From Batkoa obscura (lineage: Eukaryota; Entomophthoromycota; Entomophthoromycetes; Entomophthorales; Batkoaceae): a DNA stretch of 64,000 nt. Below are positions 32,914-44,539 of the stretch, one piece after another; position 1 is the stretch's first letter, and each line of letters opens with the position of its first letter. The translations under genes were made by a program, and so were the position numbers. The notes beneath the pieces were generated by a model. It was not told the DNA's origin, searched no databases, and was given only the letters and a program-made list of their open reading frames with translations. The stretch covers positions 1 through 64,000 of the forward strand of contig JASVEC010000090.1 of NCBI GenBank assembly GCA_030770535.1, given 5' to 3'.

Positions 32914-34692
32914 GTATATTGGATTAAATAAGGGAAACGATTTTAGATTTTAAAATCGGCACATATGCAAATTTTTCGAATATAGAAAATATTACAATAA
33001 ACACTTCCTAAACATTCCAAAGTGATCTATTTTCTATTCAATAACTTGACGAAGTTTTTTTACAATCAATCGTAGAAATGGTATAATTATTATTTAGTTA
33101 TACAGTATCTCCTGTTTTGAACTAAATATTTTCAGTAAAGGCATCTTTAGTTGCTGCTTCATCGTTATAATAATCTTGTGCGACAGACTTACCATAAAGC
33201 CAAGGTTCACTTCGTGGTAATTCATTATCATAATAATAGCCTGCTTCTGGAACATCAACCAATTTGAACTTGTTGTAAGGGGATATTTGTCCAGCTGCAT
33301 CCGGGACCTAACAATCTTGAGTATTAACACATGCTAAACCGTATACTCCAATAAGGGATAATCTTGTAATAAAGGGTATATAATGTTACTGAAAAACTCT
33401 CTGGCTTCATCAGAAACAGGAAAACTAGCAGTTAAAGCATCTATTGATTCATCTCAACTTATTTCTTGATTTTATTAAATACAAGGATGTAGGTAAGGTA
33501 ACCTTTGAAATGTATTCCTTAGTTCTCATTGAGACATCAGATATATTTTGTGCTATCGACCTTGCTTTGTTAATTTTATTTAATACACCTTTGTGAATTG
33601 GATTATAGATTTGTGGTATACCAGCCATAAGATTTGGGGGTGCTTCATATAAATCACCATGTCACTTTCTTACAGAAGCATTAGTGAGAGTCACATAAGG
33701 GATTTTAATATCATATTTAAAGACAATAGAAATTGGGACTAAAAACTAAAATATGCGATAATGGTAAAAAGGGCACATAAGTCTCTTGTAAAAGAGTAAC
33801 AATAGGATTAACTAATTTGGAAATGCTAAAAGCTATGGAATTAGTTAATAAACATAATTACAAAAGTTATCATAATAGTCACTAACTAGGATATATTTTT
33901 ATGAGTTAATACAACGCCTTTTGGGCTACTTGTGATACTACTTGTATATATAACTAAAGCAATATCATCTGGGCTTGTATTAGTTACTTTTGCCTAATTC
34001 ATTTCTTCAAAGGAGTAAAATTAAATTTCATCATTATGACAAAGAATCGTTTGTATTTGTTTTTCATCGATCTTTCCATCACAGATTATGCTTTTAAGGG
34101 TTGGCACGTTTTTTACAGCAGAAGGAATAACTTTAAGCTGATCAGTTCCTGTAAATACTGTTGTGATAGCACATTCATTAAGTCTATGTTTAAGCGCTTC
34201 AGTATCTAGGTATCATAATAGTAATCAAAGCGATGTTTTATGAATAACCAGCATTAACCATGGAAGTTCAATAAGAGCTGGTTAGTATAAATAAAGCTAA
34301 ACGCTTATCACCACCTAAACCTAAATGTTTGAGTCCAGGACCAATATAACTGATATTTTTTGCTAATTGATTGTACATGAACCATTTGTAAGGCAAAGAT
34401 TGATAAGACTTCAGGTTTGCTTATTTTTCACGATCTTGATGTCCACTTTCCTTTCAATCCCTTTGGCTTTTTCAATATCAGACTCATATCCTGATCATAT
34501 AGCTTCATTATCACTATATTTTTTGGCAGCATTGACCAAGTTTTCATAAGTGGTTATTGCAGCACTATCTGGGATGATCAATAAACTAACATTTTGTTTA
34601 CTTAAACAGCTGGAACAAACTAGAGAGGATGACCCTTTTAATTATATTCGGTTACATTATAAGATATTATGGGGAGTTATTGTTTAATATAT

Positions 34693-34790
34693 GGGGATGT
34701 TTTTTTTGATTTCATTACTTTTCCATTTTTTAAGCGCTATTTAAGTAGAAAGATTGTTAGTAAAATTCTTAAACACAAAAATACATCCCC
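34693..34790 (+). mobile_element. M22: M-family MITE
   Basis: GGGGATGTTTTTTTTGATTT to ATACATCCCC; ATAT on both sides. Confidence 0.92.
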
Positions 34791-35869
34791 ATATTATATT
34801 TATTTTAAAAAATCAAGTATAGTTTTTTTAGTCAATTTACACTTTTTTTATACAATATAGGTTTAATGGAAAAACTAAAATTTTATTGTTTACTGTTTTA
34901 AAGGAATTGAAAGATGACATTATTTCGGAAAAAGTATATGAGAATATCTTTTTCATTTAGTATTCAGTTAATAAATTACCAACTTTTGTATAAAAATTGG
35001 TAAATGAGACTAAAAAAGACAACCATGTATTTTAACAGGTTCCTTAAATTTTCAAGTTTAAAGTATTAAAATTTAGAAGCCCCAGAGCCTCAGGTAGTGG
35101 TGTAATTGTAATTTGTCAAATTACTTTTATTGAAGGGAAATGAATTTTCTTCTATATTAATTTGTTTACATAACCAAGTTTAGGGCTCATCATTGAAACT
35201 TCAATTGACTTTTTTACCTTTTGATTCGCATTTTGAATTATAGTTTATCTCAAAATTTTCTTAAAAATGGCTCATTATTTACACACTAGAAAATCTTATA
35301 CTTTTAGTTATAATCTTCTATATAATGAAACTGAATAAATAATAATTGTATTGTTAAAATCTTTGTTTCTCAATATTCAAAACGATATAAAATAAAATGA
35401 ATGTCTGCTATAGAATCATTAGATAAATATTATTCAAAGCTAAGTATAGCATTATCGAATCCGGTCTGTAAGTAATTTACCTTTATTTAAAGTTGCTTAT
35501 AAATTAACCTAATATTTTTAGCGAAGTAGATTTTTCTAAAATTAATTTTAAATGTCTATTGAATTAAATTATATTGTTATTAATTTTTTGTCATAAAACT
35601 ATTTTATTAATATAATTCCAATTAATTAAAAAAAGATGATTTCAACAATAATCTTTAGTCATTTTCTAGTCATCAAATGAAAATCTTAATCAATATTATA
35701 GATATTTTTATTTTGAGACTCACTTTGGTTTTTTCATAAACAGTATAGCTAAATACAAAAGGCACAGTTGTAATATTTAGTTAGTTATAAAGGTGTTATA
35801 AAAATTGTATTAAATTGATTAAATAGTGCAATTACACCCATCTTTTTGTACTTAATTATACTGTGAAAT
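34791..35869. other. AT-rich spacer with a short palindrome
   Basis: No gene. A patch at about 35075-35200 is less AT-rich and contains the 17-nt palindrome GTAATTTGTCAAATTAC (35108-35124). It may be the eroded end of another transposon. Confidence 0.4.
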
Positions 35870-36335
35870 CTGGTACTCAGGGTTTGGAGTCAAGAACAGC
35901 TATTGCTGGGTTGACTACACTATAAGTCGAAAGGTCTTAGTTTATGTGACTAAGATAGACTTGGATTATGAGGAATAGCACGTAATAGGTTACAAGCTAT
36001 ATAAGACAAATAGAATAGACAATACTAATGTAAAATCTATGTAAAATACTATTAAGAAAACTTAGTGGCTTTATTAAATGCTCGAGATATCAGGGAATAA
36101 TTCAGTTAAAAAGCCTCGAACTATTATACTCTGTAAACTCTTTTATACTCTGAAAAGTATAAATATCAAAATGAGAAGATAATATTCTTTTGGATGGAGC
36201 TAGAAATTCTCATAATAAATCAAAATAAGAACATGGGATTGATTTCCTCTGAGCTCGAGAACACAACAGTTTAGGCGATTGTTATGTTATAATTAACCAT
36301 GGGACTGACAAAGCGATATTTCACAATACTGTCAA
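35870..36335 (+). repeat. R-family repeat, fullest copy
   Basis: Unbroken relative of the split copy at 18252-18419 plus 20160-20345 (inverted) and of 61780-61990. Landmarks: CTAAGATAGACTTGG, AAGCTATATAA, CTTTTATACTCTGAAAAGTA, GTTGTGTTCTCGAGCT (read inverted) and AAAGCGATATTTC. It is somewhat richer in G+C than its surroundings. Stops occur in every frame; no terminal repeats found. Confidence 0.65.
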
Positions 36336-36347
36336 TTTCTAATATAT

Positions 36348-36442
36348 GGGAGTGTTTTTTGTCTCCATTACTTTTCCCATTTTAAGTGCTATTTGAAAGG
36401 AAAAATTGGTAGTAAAATTCTTAAACACAAAAATATATCCCC
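36348..36442 (+). mobile_element. M23: M-family MITE abutting T10
   Basis: GGGAGTGTTTTTTGTCTCCA to AATATATCCCC. It shares one ATAT (36443-36446) with the left end of T10; ATAT also on the left. Confidence 0.88.
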
Positions 36443-36446
36443 ATAT

Positions 36447-38478
36447 GGGGCTGTCCGAATTTGTTTCAGAATTTACTTAGAAGTTAATTCAAATTTTAGA
36501 TTTTTAAATTTGTGTCTAATGTGACGGTTAAATCTAGAGAGCCTAAATTAAATCTCTTTATTTAAAACTTATTTTAATTGTTTCCTTTTCTTAAATAGCC
36601 AGTTTTCCTAACTACATGTTTTATGTTATTTCTGTTAGGTATTTAACAGATATATAATATAAGCATTGTAATTCATTTACATCAATTTTAAGAGCTACTT
36701 ATGATAACTCAAGGTTTATGGAATTTTATAATAAAACAAAACAAAACAAAACAAAACAAAACAAAGAAAAGAAAAGATGTATTATCAAAATTTAGTATCA
36801 ATAATAATAAACTTAATCAAACAATGTATAAAATTAGTGCTTTAAGAGGAACAGGAAATAAAAACCAACAGGTAGCGTTATTATCAACTACAGCTTCAGT
36901 ATATTCTTTTGATGAATGTAAGAGTTTTAGGTTTAATATAAACAGAAATCAATATGATTATTCAAAAATAAGTAATAATAATAAAATATCAACATTAAAA
37001 CCTATTATTAAAAATACAAAAAAATTATAAAGATGACTAAATTGAAACTATTATACAATATTTACTAAATGATTCAACTATTTCATCAAGATTTAATAAA
37101 AAAAATAATGATAGTAAATATTCATCAGATAATATATATATTAAATAAAAGTAGAAGAATGATATATAGTAAATATTTGAATGATCTAAGAGATAAAGCA
37201 GTAGCTAGGTCAATACTTTTTAAATATATACCAAGTGATTTCAAAAATGCAGCAAGAAAAATGGATCTATGTAATATATGTACTCAGTATACAGTTAGAA
37301 AAAAGTTATTTGAAAATAAAATAAATACAGCAAAAAACAAAGCAGAGAATAGAAGAAATTTTCAACAAAGAAGAAAAATTATACAAACTACATAAATTCT
37401 GTGTTGATACTCAAAAAAACACATTTAATGAAACTATTAAAAAATTAAATAGCAAAAGTTTACAAAAATTAATATATGGGCAGATACAGGAAACCATTTT
37501 AGATCCCAAGAGTTTCTACACTATATGTTTAAAGAAATTCATAAAATAGATAGTAGTTTGAATGTTAATCTTAATTTTTTTGCTGACCATCATGGAAAAA
37601 GTATAGTTGATGGACATTTTGGAAACCTTTCAAAATGGAAAAGTAGTTTTGAAGCGTTGGGTAAAATAGAAGATATCGATGAATTAATTTCAAGATTTGA
37701 GGCTTTTATTTGCGAGCATAATAAAATTAATAACTCGACTATTAATAATGGGAAAACGGATATAATTTTTAAAAAGTATAAAAGAAACAAAAATACAAAA
37801 AGAATAATAGAGATGCAGGGCATTAAGAAGTACTTACACTTTATTAAACATAACAATAAACTACGTTGCTGTTAGAGTTATAGAGTCTATAGAAAATATA
37901 AGGATTAAAAGATCGATCCCAGCTTACCTTACGAAAATAACAGAGAATTTGAAAATTTCAATATTTACTAAGCAAGTAAGTAGTTTGTTGAATGATAAAA
38001 ACAGATTGTTAAATGTTAAGATTACTTAAGTTATTAATAGCTAAGTTAATAAATAGTCAAAGAACAAGTAACTGTAATAATATGTAAAAACTATTATTAC
38101 TTGTACTATATAGAGATGGTTAATTATAGTTTTGGGGCTAACCACTCCCTCCCATGCAGCTATTTGTTAACTTGGGAATATATTAATAATGTAATTATAA
38201 CATTAAAATAGTTTATTTATTTGATAACAAATCTGGAATGTTGATTATAAAGCAGTTGATAATAAATATTTCTCAATTAAGCTTTATAAGAACATGTATT
38301 TAAGATCTAGTAGAAATTCAACTAACTTACAGTATGAGCTATAATAGAATGATTTAGAACTGTGTCTTGGTACTTTTGTTTTAATAAAAGATATGATTTT
38401 ATAGAATTTTAAGCGAAGTTTTTAATACAAAATTTTTCAAAAAGTGGATAAAATAATGAAAATAATTCAGACAATCCC
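36447..38478 (+). mobile_element. T10: T-family DNA transposon, internally deleted, both ends present
   Basis: Ends GGGGCTGTCCGAATTTGTTT and, inverted, GGGATTGTCTGAATTATTTT, with ATAT at 36443-36446 and 38479-38482; 2.03 kb. Coding blocks: 36701-37030, 37069-37395, HHGK block 37525-37875. The 5' half, including the central deletion (AGCAAAAGTTTACAAAAATT), is the same as in T1; the 3' half, with the RGI-like ATAAGGATTAAAAGATCG stretch, matches T9. CAAAA has about six units here against fifteen in T1. The foldable 3' block is present with one G in the right arm. Confidence 0.9.
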
Positions 38479-38762
38479 ATATATTAAAAATATAATGCGC
38501 AGTAAAAAAACAAGTGGAATAAAAATTAAAGAGTAACTGCTGCGCTATTTAAAAGAATCCAATAGCTATAGAATTCTATTAACTGAATATCGTGCTTGCG
38601 CAGTGAATTCTGGTTTAGATGAGTTAAACTCTTTTTAATTAGTTGAAATGTATAACATGAATAAATACGGTAAAAGGCATAACAAGTGTAATATTTAGAG
38701 GATTGAAAAGTATATAAAGGACAAAAATGAAGATTTGAAATTAAAAATTAAAGATAAAAACA
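38479..38762. other. 5' flank of the PARP gene
   Basis: AT-rich; no element recognised. T10 ends only 284 bp upstream of the PARP start codon. Confidence 0.4.
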
Positions 38763-40890
38763 ATGGCCAAAGCTAAACGATCAAATAATATCAACTCAAG
38801 CAAACTTTTATTCGATGGAATTTCTATTTTATTCACTGAGACTGCTGTTGTTGAAGGTGAAAAGTTACAAATAGTTGACAAAATTCAAAAGTTAGGTGGT
38901 ATTGTTTTAACACGTTATCTAAAAAAGGTAACTAAAATAATAAACTAGATCAAACTTTTAATATTTTTTAGCTAAACTACATCATTGCAACTGAAGAGGA
39001 TAAAAAAGATATGCCTAAGAAATTAACTCAAGCAATGGGATGGAAAGATACTTTTATTGTCAGTTTAAAATTTGTTGAAAAGTGTATTGAGGAAGATGAG
39101 ATTGTTTCACATGATGAATATTTAATACTATCTGATGATGCAATAAAGTCAATAAAAAGAGCACTAAGTGATACAGAAGATGATAATAAAGCATCTAAAA
39201 TTAACAAAGTTGCTACTTTTGATCAAGGTATTGCAAAGAAAGTAAATGTTTTGTATTAATGTTTGAATCCAAAATTAATATTTATAATCAAGGCTGTAGA
39301 TGAACTTTGTTCAATTGGATCTGAAGTTTCAGTGTACTTAGAAAATAATATATTATTTGATGCTATGTTAAATCAAACTAATCTTGGACAAAATAACAAT
39401 AAATTCTTTGTTCTGCAACTACTTGTTGATACCAAAAATAATTACTACGTTTGGGCCAGATGGGGTAGGGTTGGAGTAAATGGACAAACTTCTTTGGATA
39501 AGTTCAATCAAAATCTTGACCAAGCAATTAGCAAGTTTACTTCTAAATTCTTTGCAAAAAGTGGTAATAGATGGCAGGTATTTCCTTATACTCATAGATC
39601 TGGTAAGTATTTTGTGATGGAAAGAGATTATGAAGATGATGATGATGGCAATGACAGGAGTGTGGATGGAATCATAAAGTCAAAAGACCAAGATTCGGAT
39701 GAAAAACCAGTAGCTAAATCAAAATTAGAACCAAGGGTATATGAATTAGTTAAAAGGATGTTTGATGTCAAAATGATGAATGATTCAATGTCTCAATTTT
39801 CTTATGATACTAAGAAAATGCCTCTTGGGAAATTGACAAAAGATCATATAAAAAAGAGTATGCAAGTTTTGAAAGATATTGCTGAAGAGTTGACAAATTC
39901 ATTGAATAAGTAATTGATATTAAACAAATTAAATTATTAACTAATTTTAATTAGATACTCTAAACTCGAAGAACTAAGTTCTTTATTTTACACAATTATA
40001 CCTCATGCTTATGGTATGAGAAGACCGCCTGTTATTGCAACAAAAGAATTATTAAAAAATAAGCTTGAGCTAGTAGAATCATTAGCTGAAATACAAATAG
40101 CCAATAGTTTAATGAAAAAAGTTGATGAAATCGATACTAGTGTTAATCCTATTGATTCAAGGTATAAAGCATTAAATAATAATATTAAACCACTTGATAA
40201 AGGAGGAAAAGAATTTGAGCTTATTAAAGAATATGTTAAAAACACACACGGTAGTACCCATAATTGGTATGATTTAGAGGTAAATTGTTTTTTAGTTTTT
40301 CAAGTAACTTGTTAATTTTTTATAGGTTCAAGATGCTTTTGAATTAATTCGTAATGGAGAAGATGAAAGCTTTAAGAAATTTGAATCATTGCATAACAGA
40401 AAATTATTATGGCATGGGTCTAGAATGACCAATTTCGTCGGTATTTTATCTCAGGGGCTTAGAATTGCACCTCCTGAAGCTCCAGTTACAGGGTATATGT
40501 TTGGAAAAGGTGTTTATTTTGCTGATATTGTATCAAAGGTAATTACTATTCAATAATCTATTCAATTATTCTTAAAAAATATAGAGTGCCAATTACTGCT
40601 GTTCTAGTATATCGAATAATGAAGGATTAATGTTGTTATGTGAAGTTGCACTAGGAGATGAATTCAAACTAAAAGGTTCAGATTATTATGCTGGAGAAAA
40701 TTCTAAAAACAATAAAGCACATTGTACAAAAGGATTGGGTCGATTATATCCAGATCCAAAAGATGATCTTATACTTGGAAATAAAACAGTAGTACCAAAA
40801 GGTGCACCTATATCTTCGGATGATACTAGTCTTTTTTTACAATACAACGAGTATATTGTTTATGACATTGATCAAATCAAAATGAAGTAG
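38763..40890 (+). CDS. Poly(ADP-ribose) polymerase (BRCT-WGR-regulatory-catalytic)
   Basis: Six exons: 38763-38927, 38972-39241, 39293-39909, 39955-40279, 40326-40538 and 40585-40890, giving about 631 aa; all introns are GT-AG and 44-51 bp. The enzyme transfers ADP-ribose from NAD+ to proteins at DNA breaks in the nucleus. The N-terminal ~105 residues look like a BRCT domain ([30 protein letters not shown]). The WGR domain is around residues 170-255 ([16 protein letters not shown]), the helical regulatory domain about 290-440 ([31 protein letters not shown]), and the catalytic domain follows, with His489 in LLWHGSR, Tyr523 in GKGVYFAD and Glu619 in NEYIVYD. That H-Y-E set marks a true polymerase. 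There are no N-terminal zinc fingers, as in many fungal PARPs, so DNA sensing probably rests on WGR. The reading frame is complete across the junctions. Confidence 0.94.
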
Positions 40891-41726
40891 GTTTAATGTA
40901 TAATACATTTCTAAAACTAATCATTATATTATAGATACCTTATCAAACTTAAATTTAATAACAAATAAATATTAATATTCATATAGTTACTATACCTTCA
41001 ACTGCTATGATACATATTGTAATCATTAAGTTTTTATTATTGATGCTAAAAGCATTCACAATTTAGAAAATTTTTAAAAGTAATATTATTTAAAGAATGT
41101 AGCAAAACATTTTATAAGATTTATCTTTAGACCATAAAGGCTTAAAAAATAGACTTTTAATTCAAAATATTAGTTTCAAAAATAATGGTATATTTTTTTT
41201 AGAGTTTCATGTCTATATCAGTATTTGTTGAGAAAATTTTGTGGATTTAAATAAGAAAAGAGAGAACGTTGGACACAATAGTAACGCTCAGACCAAAAAA
41301 ACATATATTTCTTAACTAGAGTTTATATTACCCAAAGAGAGCCCAATTCTTATCTTAAACTACTGGCCTAAAACAACCAATTGTAGCATATTAGATTATT
41401 CTACAATTAAAAAGCCGCCATTGATTAAACATTAGGCTTTTTGAGATCAACGTAAAAAAGAAGGTTGTGAACAAAGGGGTCTTCTAAGCCTAATTAATTT
41501 TGGGCATGAGTATCTTCCCTTACTTCTTATACTAATCTCCTTTTTGTATCATGTATTGTACAAATCCTAATTGACTAGTAAATCATTTGAACCTCTTTGA
41601 AGCTTCAATAATTTTAGAAAAAATTATAACATCAAAAATGAAAGATCTCAAATTTAATACTTGACAAAATATTTATGATGATCTTAATTTCAATCAAAGC
41701 TCATTATAGTATAAATAATAATATAT
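40891..41726. other. Intergenic, AT-rich
   Basis: 3' flank of the PARP gene; no coding or repeat recognised. Confidence 0.45.
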
Positions 41727-41824
41727 GGGGGTGTTTTTTTGGCTTCATTACTTTTTCCATCTTTTAAGTGCTATTTGAGTGGAAAAGTTATCAGCAAAAT
41801 TCTTAAACACAAAAATACATCTCC
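41727..41824 (+). mobile_element. M24: M-family MITE
   Basis: GGGGGTGTTTTTTTGGCTTC to AATACATCTCC; ATAT on both sides. Confidence 0.91.
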
Positions 41825-42521
41825 ATATATTTATCAAAAGTATAAAAATTTAATAAGTCATTCTACAAAACTTGGTAGTCAATTTACTTATAATAAACAA
41901 TATTAAGCTGTAACATTAAACAACGAAAGAGGGTAGAAAATTACATGAATCTCTCAATATACATCTAATATCATTAATTGAGACAATTGTATCATATCTT
42001 TCAAGGATTTTCTTTTAGATATTTGGGGTCATAAAAGGAATCTTTGACTTAATAAGGCTCATTAGCTTAATTCTGAATGGACAACAAATACTGTCAGTAC
42101 TACCCTTGTTTTTTTTGATAAGACCAAGTATTTACCTTTAAATTATTCTATTCCTTTGTATTAGCTATTTGTGTTAATAAATTGGCTGTATTTTAATTGA
42201 AATCGCATTTTATAATCCTTCTTCAAAAACGTAAAAGTATAAAAGGCTCAATATTTTATTTAAAAAAGCTAAGGAGATATTAAACAAGCTGATAAAATAT
42301 AAAACTAATAAAATTTTAGGTAACTTCAGTCAGTTGCAAAAAAATCAAAAAACGAAATTTGTTAGAGCTTTCTTATATGTTTTTATCTCAGAGTTTAAAA
42401 CTTCAAAAATTAAACTTGACCTTTTATAACGTTTTATTAGGATTATCAGAATTCGATTTGAGAAATAAATTAATATGATTGGATATCATAATAGGTAAAA
42501 TATGGATCAAAAGGAGGATAT
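41825..42521. other. AT-rich spacer
   Basis: No gene or repeat recognised. Confidence 0.4.
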
Positions 42522-42619
42522 GGGGGTGTTTTTTTCGATTTCATTACTTTTCCATTTTTTAAGCACTATTTGAGTGGAAAGATTGTCAGTAAAACTCTTA
42601 AACACAAAAATACATCCCC
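42522..42619 (+). mobile_element. M25: M-family MITE
   Basis: GGGGGTGTTTTTTTCGATTT to ATACATCCCC; ATAT on both sides. Confidence 0.92.
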
Positions 42620-43266
42620 ATATGCAGTATTTAATTGAAGTAGTTTTACATACGAATAAAATAAAGACATTTAAATGTAGCTAGTTCTAGGAATGATATT
42701 CTTGATGCTTTTGTCAATAACAGCTTATAATATAGAAAAAAGATATTTTGAGATATGATATTTAATTTTGAGGTTTCATCATGTTAGTTTTTATCATATT
42801 AATTAATAAAATTTTATAAAAACAATTTAAAATTAGTCTTCAATTAGTAATTAAAAGTTGCTATAAAAATTTGGTGTAGTGCAAGATTTTTAAGGTAAAG
42901 TTATTGAATAATAATGCTAATAATAAAATAATAGATTTAATTATGATAATATTGTAATGTTTTGATAAAATAACTATTGTATTTTTGCATTTAATTAAAA
43001 GCTTTATATTAAATTAGAAGTTATAAAGCGATATGAAATAACTTATTTCCTAATTAGAATTAAAATTCTTGTATTAAAAATGTGACCTACTTAAAAAGGC
43101 AACATTTATTCCTCATTAATTATAAACTTTACCAATGTTCTTAAAATTAAAAGAACATATATTATGGTCAAATTACAGATTTTGCCGTGATAAGCTTTTA
43201 AAATTATTTAAAGGGAGGTTAACAGTCTATTGAAGATATTTCAAATAAATAAATAAATAACAAAGC
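42620..43266. other. 5' flank of the CENP-B-type gene
   Basis: AT-rich, no element. A (AAATAAAT)-like run lies just before the start codon at 43267. Confidence 0.4.
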
Positions 43267-44364
43267 ATGGATTCAGTGCAGTCATTGAGCGATAATTTAT
43301 CTGTTATGTGCATCAATAACAGCAATACACATAAGAAAAATGATGGTGAGATAAAAAGAAGGAAGGTACTTGATATAGGCTGTAAGAAATTAATAATAGA
43401 GTTATCGAAACAAGGGTTAAGTCATCAAGCTATAGCAAATAGACTAAAGGTAGGAAGGAGTACTGTAACCAAAATATTACTAAATAAAAAGTTGGTGACA
43501 GAAGGAGCATTGGATTTTTATGATGATTCAAGAAAAAGATTGAGAAAAGGAGAGTTTGATGATTTAGAAATTGAACTGTTTAAATGGTGTACTTATGGAT
43601 TAAATGTTGACCAAAAGCCAAAGATTTATAGAGGAAATGAAGCCAAAGAAAATGAAGGGCTGAATCAATTAATTAAGATTAGAAATGATATTACTAAAGA
43701 GGACATAATAAGTTATGCTTATAATTTATCTATACAAATGAACCTGCCTAATTTTACACCTAATATCTCATGGATACTAAAATTCCAACGTAAATTCCAA
43801 TTAGATTTAGCCCATGTATTAAACAACAATCCAGTTGATATAAACTTATTTTCAAAAACCCAAATAAATAGCGATAACTATAGTTTGGCAAATGTTGTAG
43901 TCAAGAGTAATTTTAATCAAAATAATAACTACTATAATGACATAAAGATCAATAACCCTCCTATTATTGTTCCAGATATACAGATTGATAATGTAGCAAC
44001 CCCAACTCTAAATAATAATATGCCTCAATTTAATACACTATTTATGAATAACGATACTAGTCCATTATTATTATCAAATGATCAATTTCAACCAATGATT
44101 TACTCTCATTCCGCTAATGTATCCCCACATTTGAGTGCAACTCCACAATTCGATACCATCCTAGGGTATTCTGATCCACTGGAAAACCAGCATTATTATG
44201 ACTCTCATTATAGTGATTATAATAACAATTATTTCATAGATGCCTTCCAACCTACAACAGAATCCCATAATATTCAACCAAACTTAAATCAAAGTTTTGA
44301 TCAGCCTTACTTCCCATCTGCTACATATGACTCTCTTCACCAAAATCAGTTGGGATTTTATTAA
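43267..44364 (+). CDS. CENP-B/Tc5-type helix-turn-helix DNA-binding protein
   Basis: Single open frame of 365 codons. Residues about 32-78 form a psq/Tc-type HTH (KKLIIELSKQGLSHQAIANR, then VGRSTVTKILLNKK). Residues about 90-180 look like the second, CENP-B-type HTH (EIELFKWCTYGLN ... ITKEDIISYAYNLSIQMN ... NISWILKFQRKFQL). This pair is the DNA-binding half of pogo/Tc5 transposases and of CENP-B. The DDE half is absent; instead there is a long low-complexity tail rich in Asn, Tyr, Pro and Gln, as in fungal activation domains. A transcription factor or chromatin protein domesticated from a transposase is the likely reading. It lacks introns and has no terminal repeats around it. Confidence 0.78.
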   Translation: MDSVQSLSDNLSVMCINNSNTHKKNDGEIKRRKVLDIGCKKLIIELSKQGLSHQAIANRLKVGRSTVTKILLNKKLVTEGALDFYDDSRKRLRKGEFDDLEIELFKWCTYGLNVDQKPKIYRGNEAKENEGLNQLIKIRNDITKEDIISYAYNLSIQMNLPNFTPNISWILKFQRKFQLDLAHVLNNNPVDINLFSKTQINSDNYSLANVVVKSNFNQNNNYYNDIKINNPPIIVPDIQIDNVATPTLNNNMPQFNTLFMNNDTSPLLLSNDQFQPMIYSHSANVSPHLSATPQFDTILGYSDPLENQHYYDSHYSDYNNNYFIDAFQPTTESHNIQPNLNQSFDQPYFPSATYDSLHQNQLGFY

Positions 44365-44539
44365 TCATTCTTATCTTTTTATTAAATAAAATGTTCTGAA
44401 ATAGTTATTTAACTTTCTTTTTATTTCTTTTTGATTCACATTAACTTTTATTCATTTTAGTGCACTTTTATTTTTTATTTTTAGCACAATTTAATTTAAT
44501 TTTCTAAGAGGAGGCAATATACAGGTTTGATTCCCTTTT
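44365..44539. other. 3' flank of the HTH gene
   Basis: AT-rich, nothing recognised. Confidence 0.35.

Larger units (their letters stand above)
32430..34640 (-). pseudogene. Long-chain acyl-CoA synthetase (AMP-binding) pseudogene
   Basis: On the minus strand, scattered pieces line up in the order of a fungal long-chain fatty acid-CoA ligase. From high to low coordinate: an N-terminal VNAAKKYSDNEAI (about 34500-34560); VPTLKSIICDGKI (about 34060-34120); the AMP-binding signature relic [20 protein letters not shown] (about 33915-33975); AGIPQIYNPIHKGVLNKINK (about 33570-33630); AGYYYDNELPRSEPWLYGKS (about 33190-33250) with AAT-KDAFTENI and FKTGD (about 33100-33140); and the C-terminal NGLLTASRKLKHKSIGNRFK (about 32460-32520). 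Several in-frame stops and frame changes separate these, and M20 and M21 are inserted near the 3' end. The live enzyme would activate fatty acids with ATP and CoA. This copy is dead. Confidence 0.82.

Noticed and set aside
33094-33330. Independent small gene on the minus strand
   Set aside because: Its frame overlaps the acyl-CoA synthetase relic in part, but the recognisable enzyme motifs are in another frame; it is a by-product of decay.
11706-38478. LTR retroelement or Polinton origin of the repeats
   Set aside because: No long terminal direct repeats, no reverse transcriptase, integrase, capsid or polymerase motifs; ends are short inverted repeats with 4-bp duplications.
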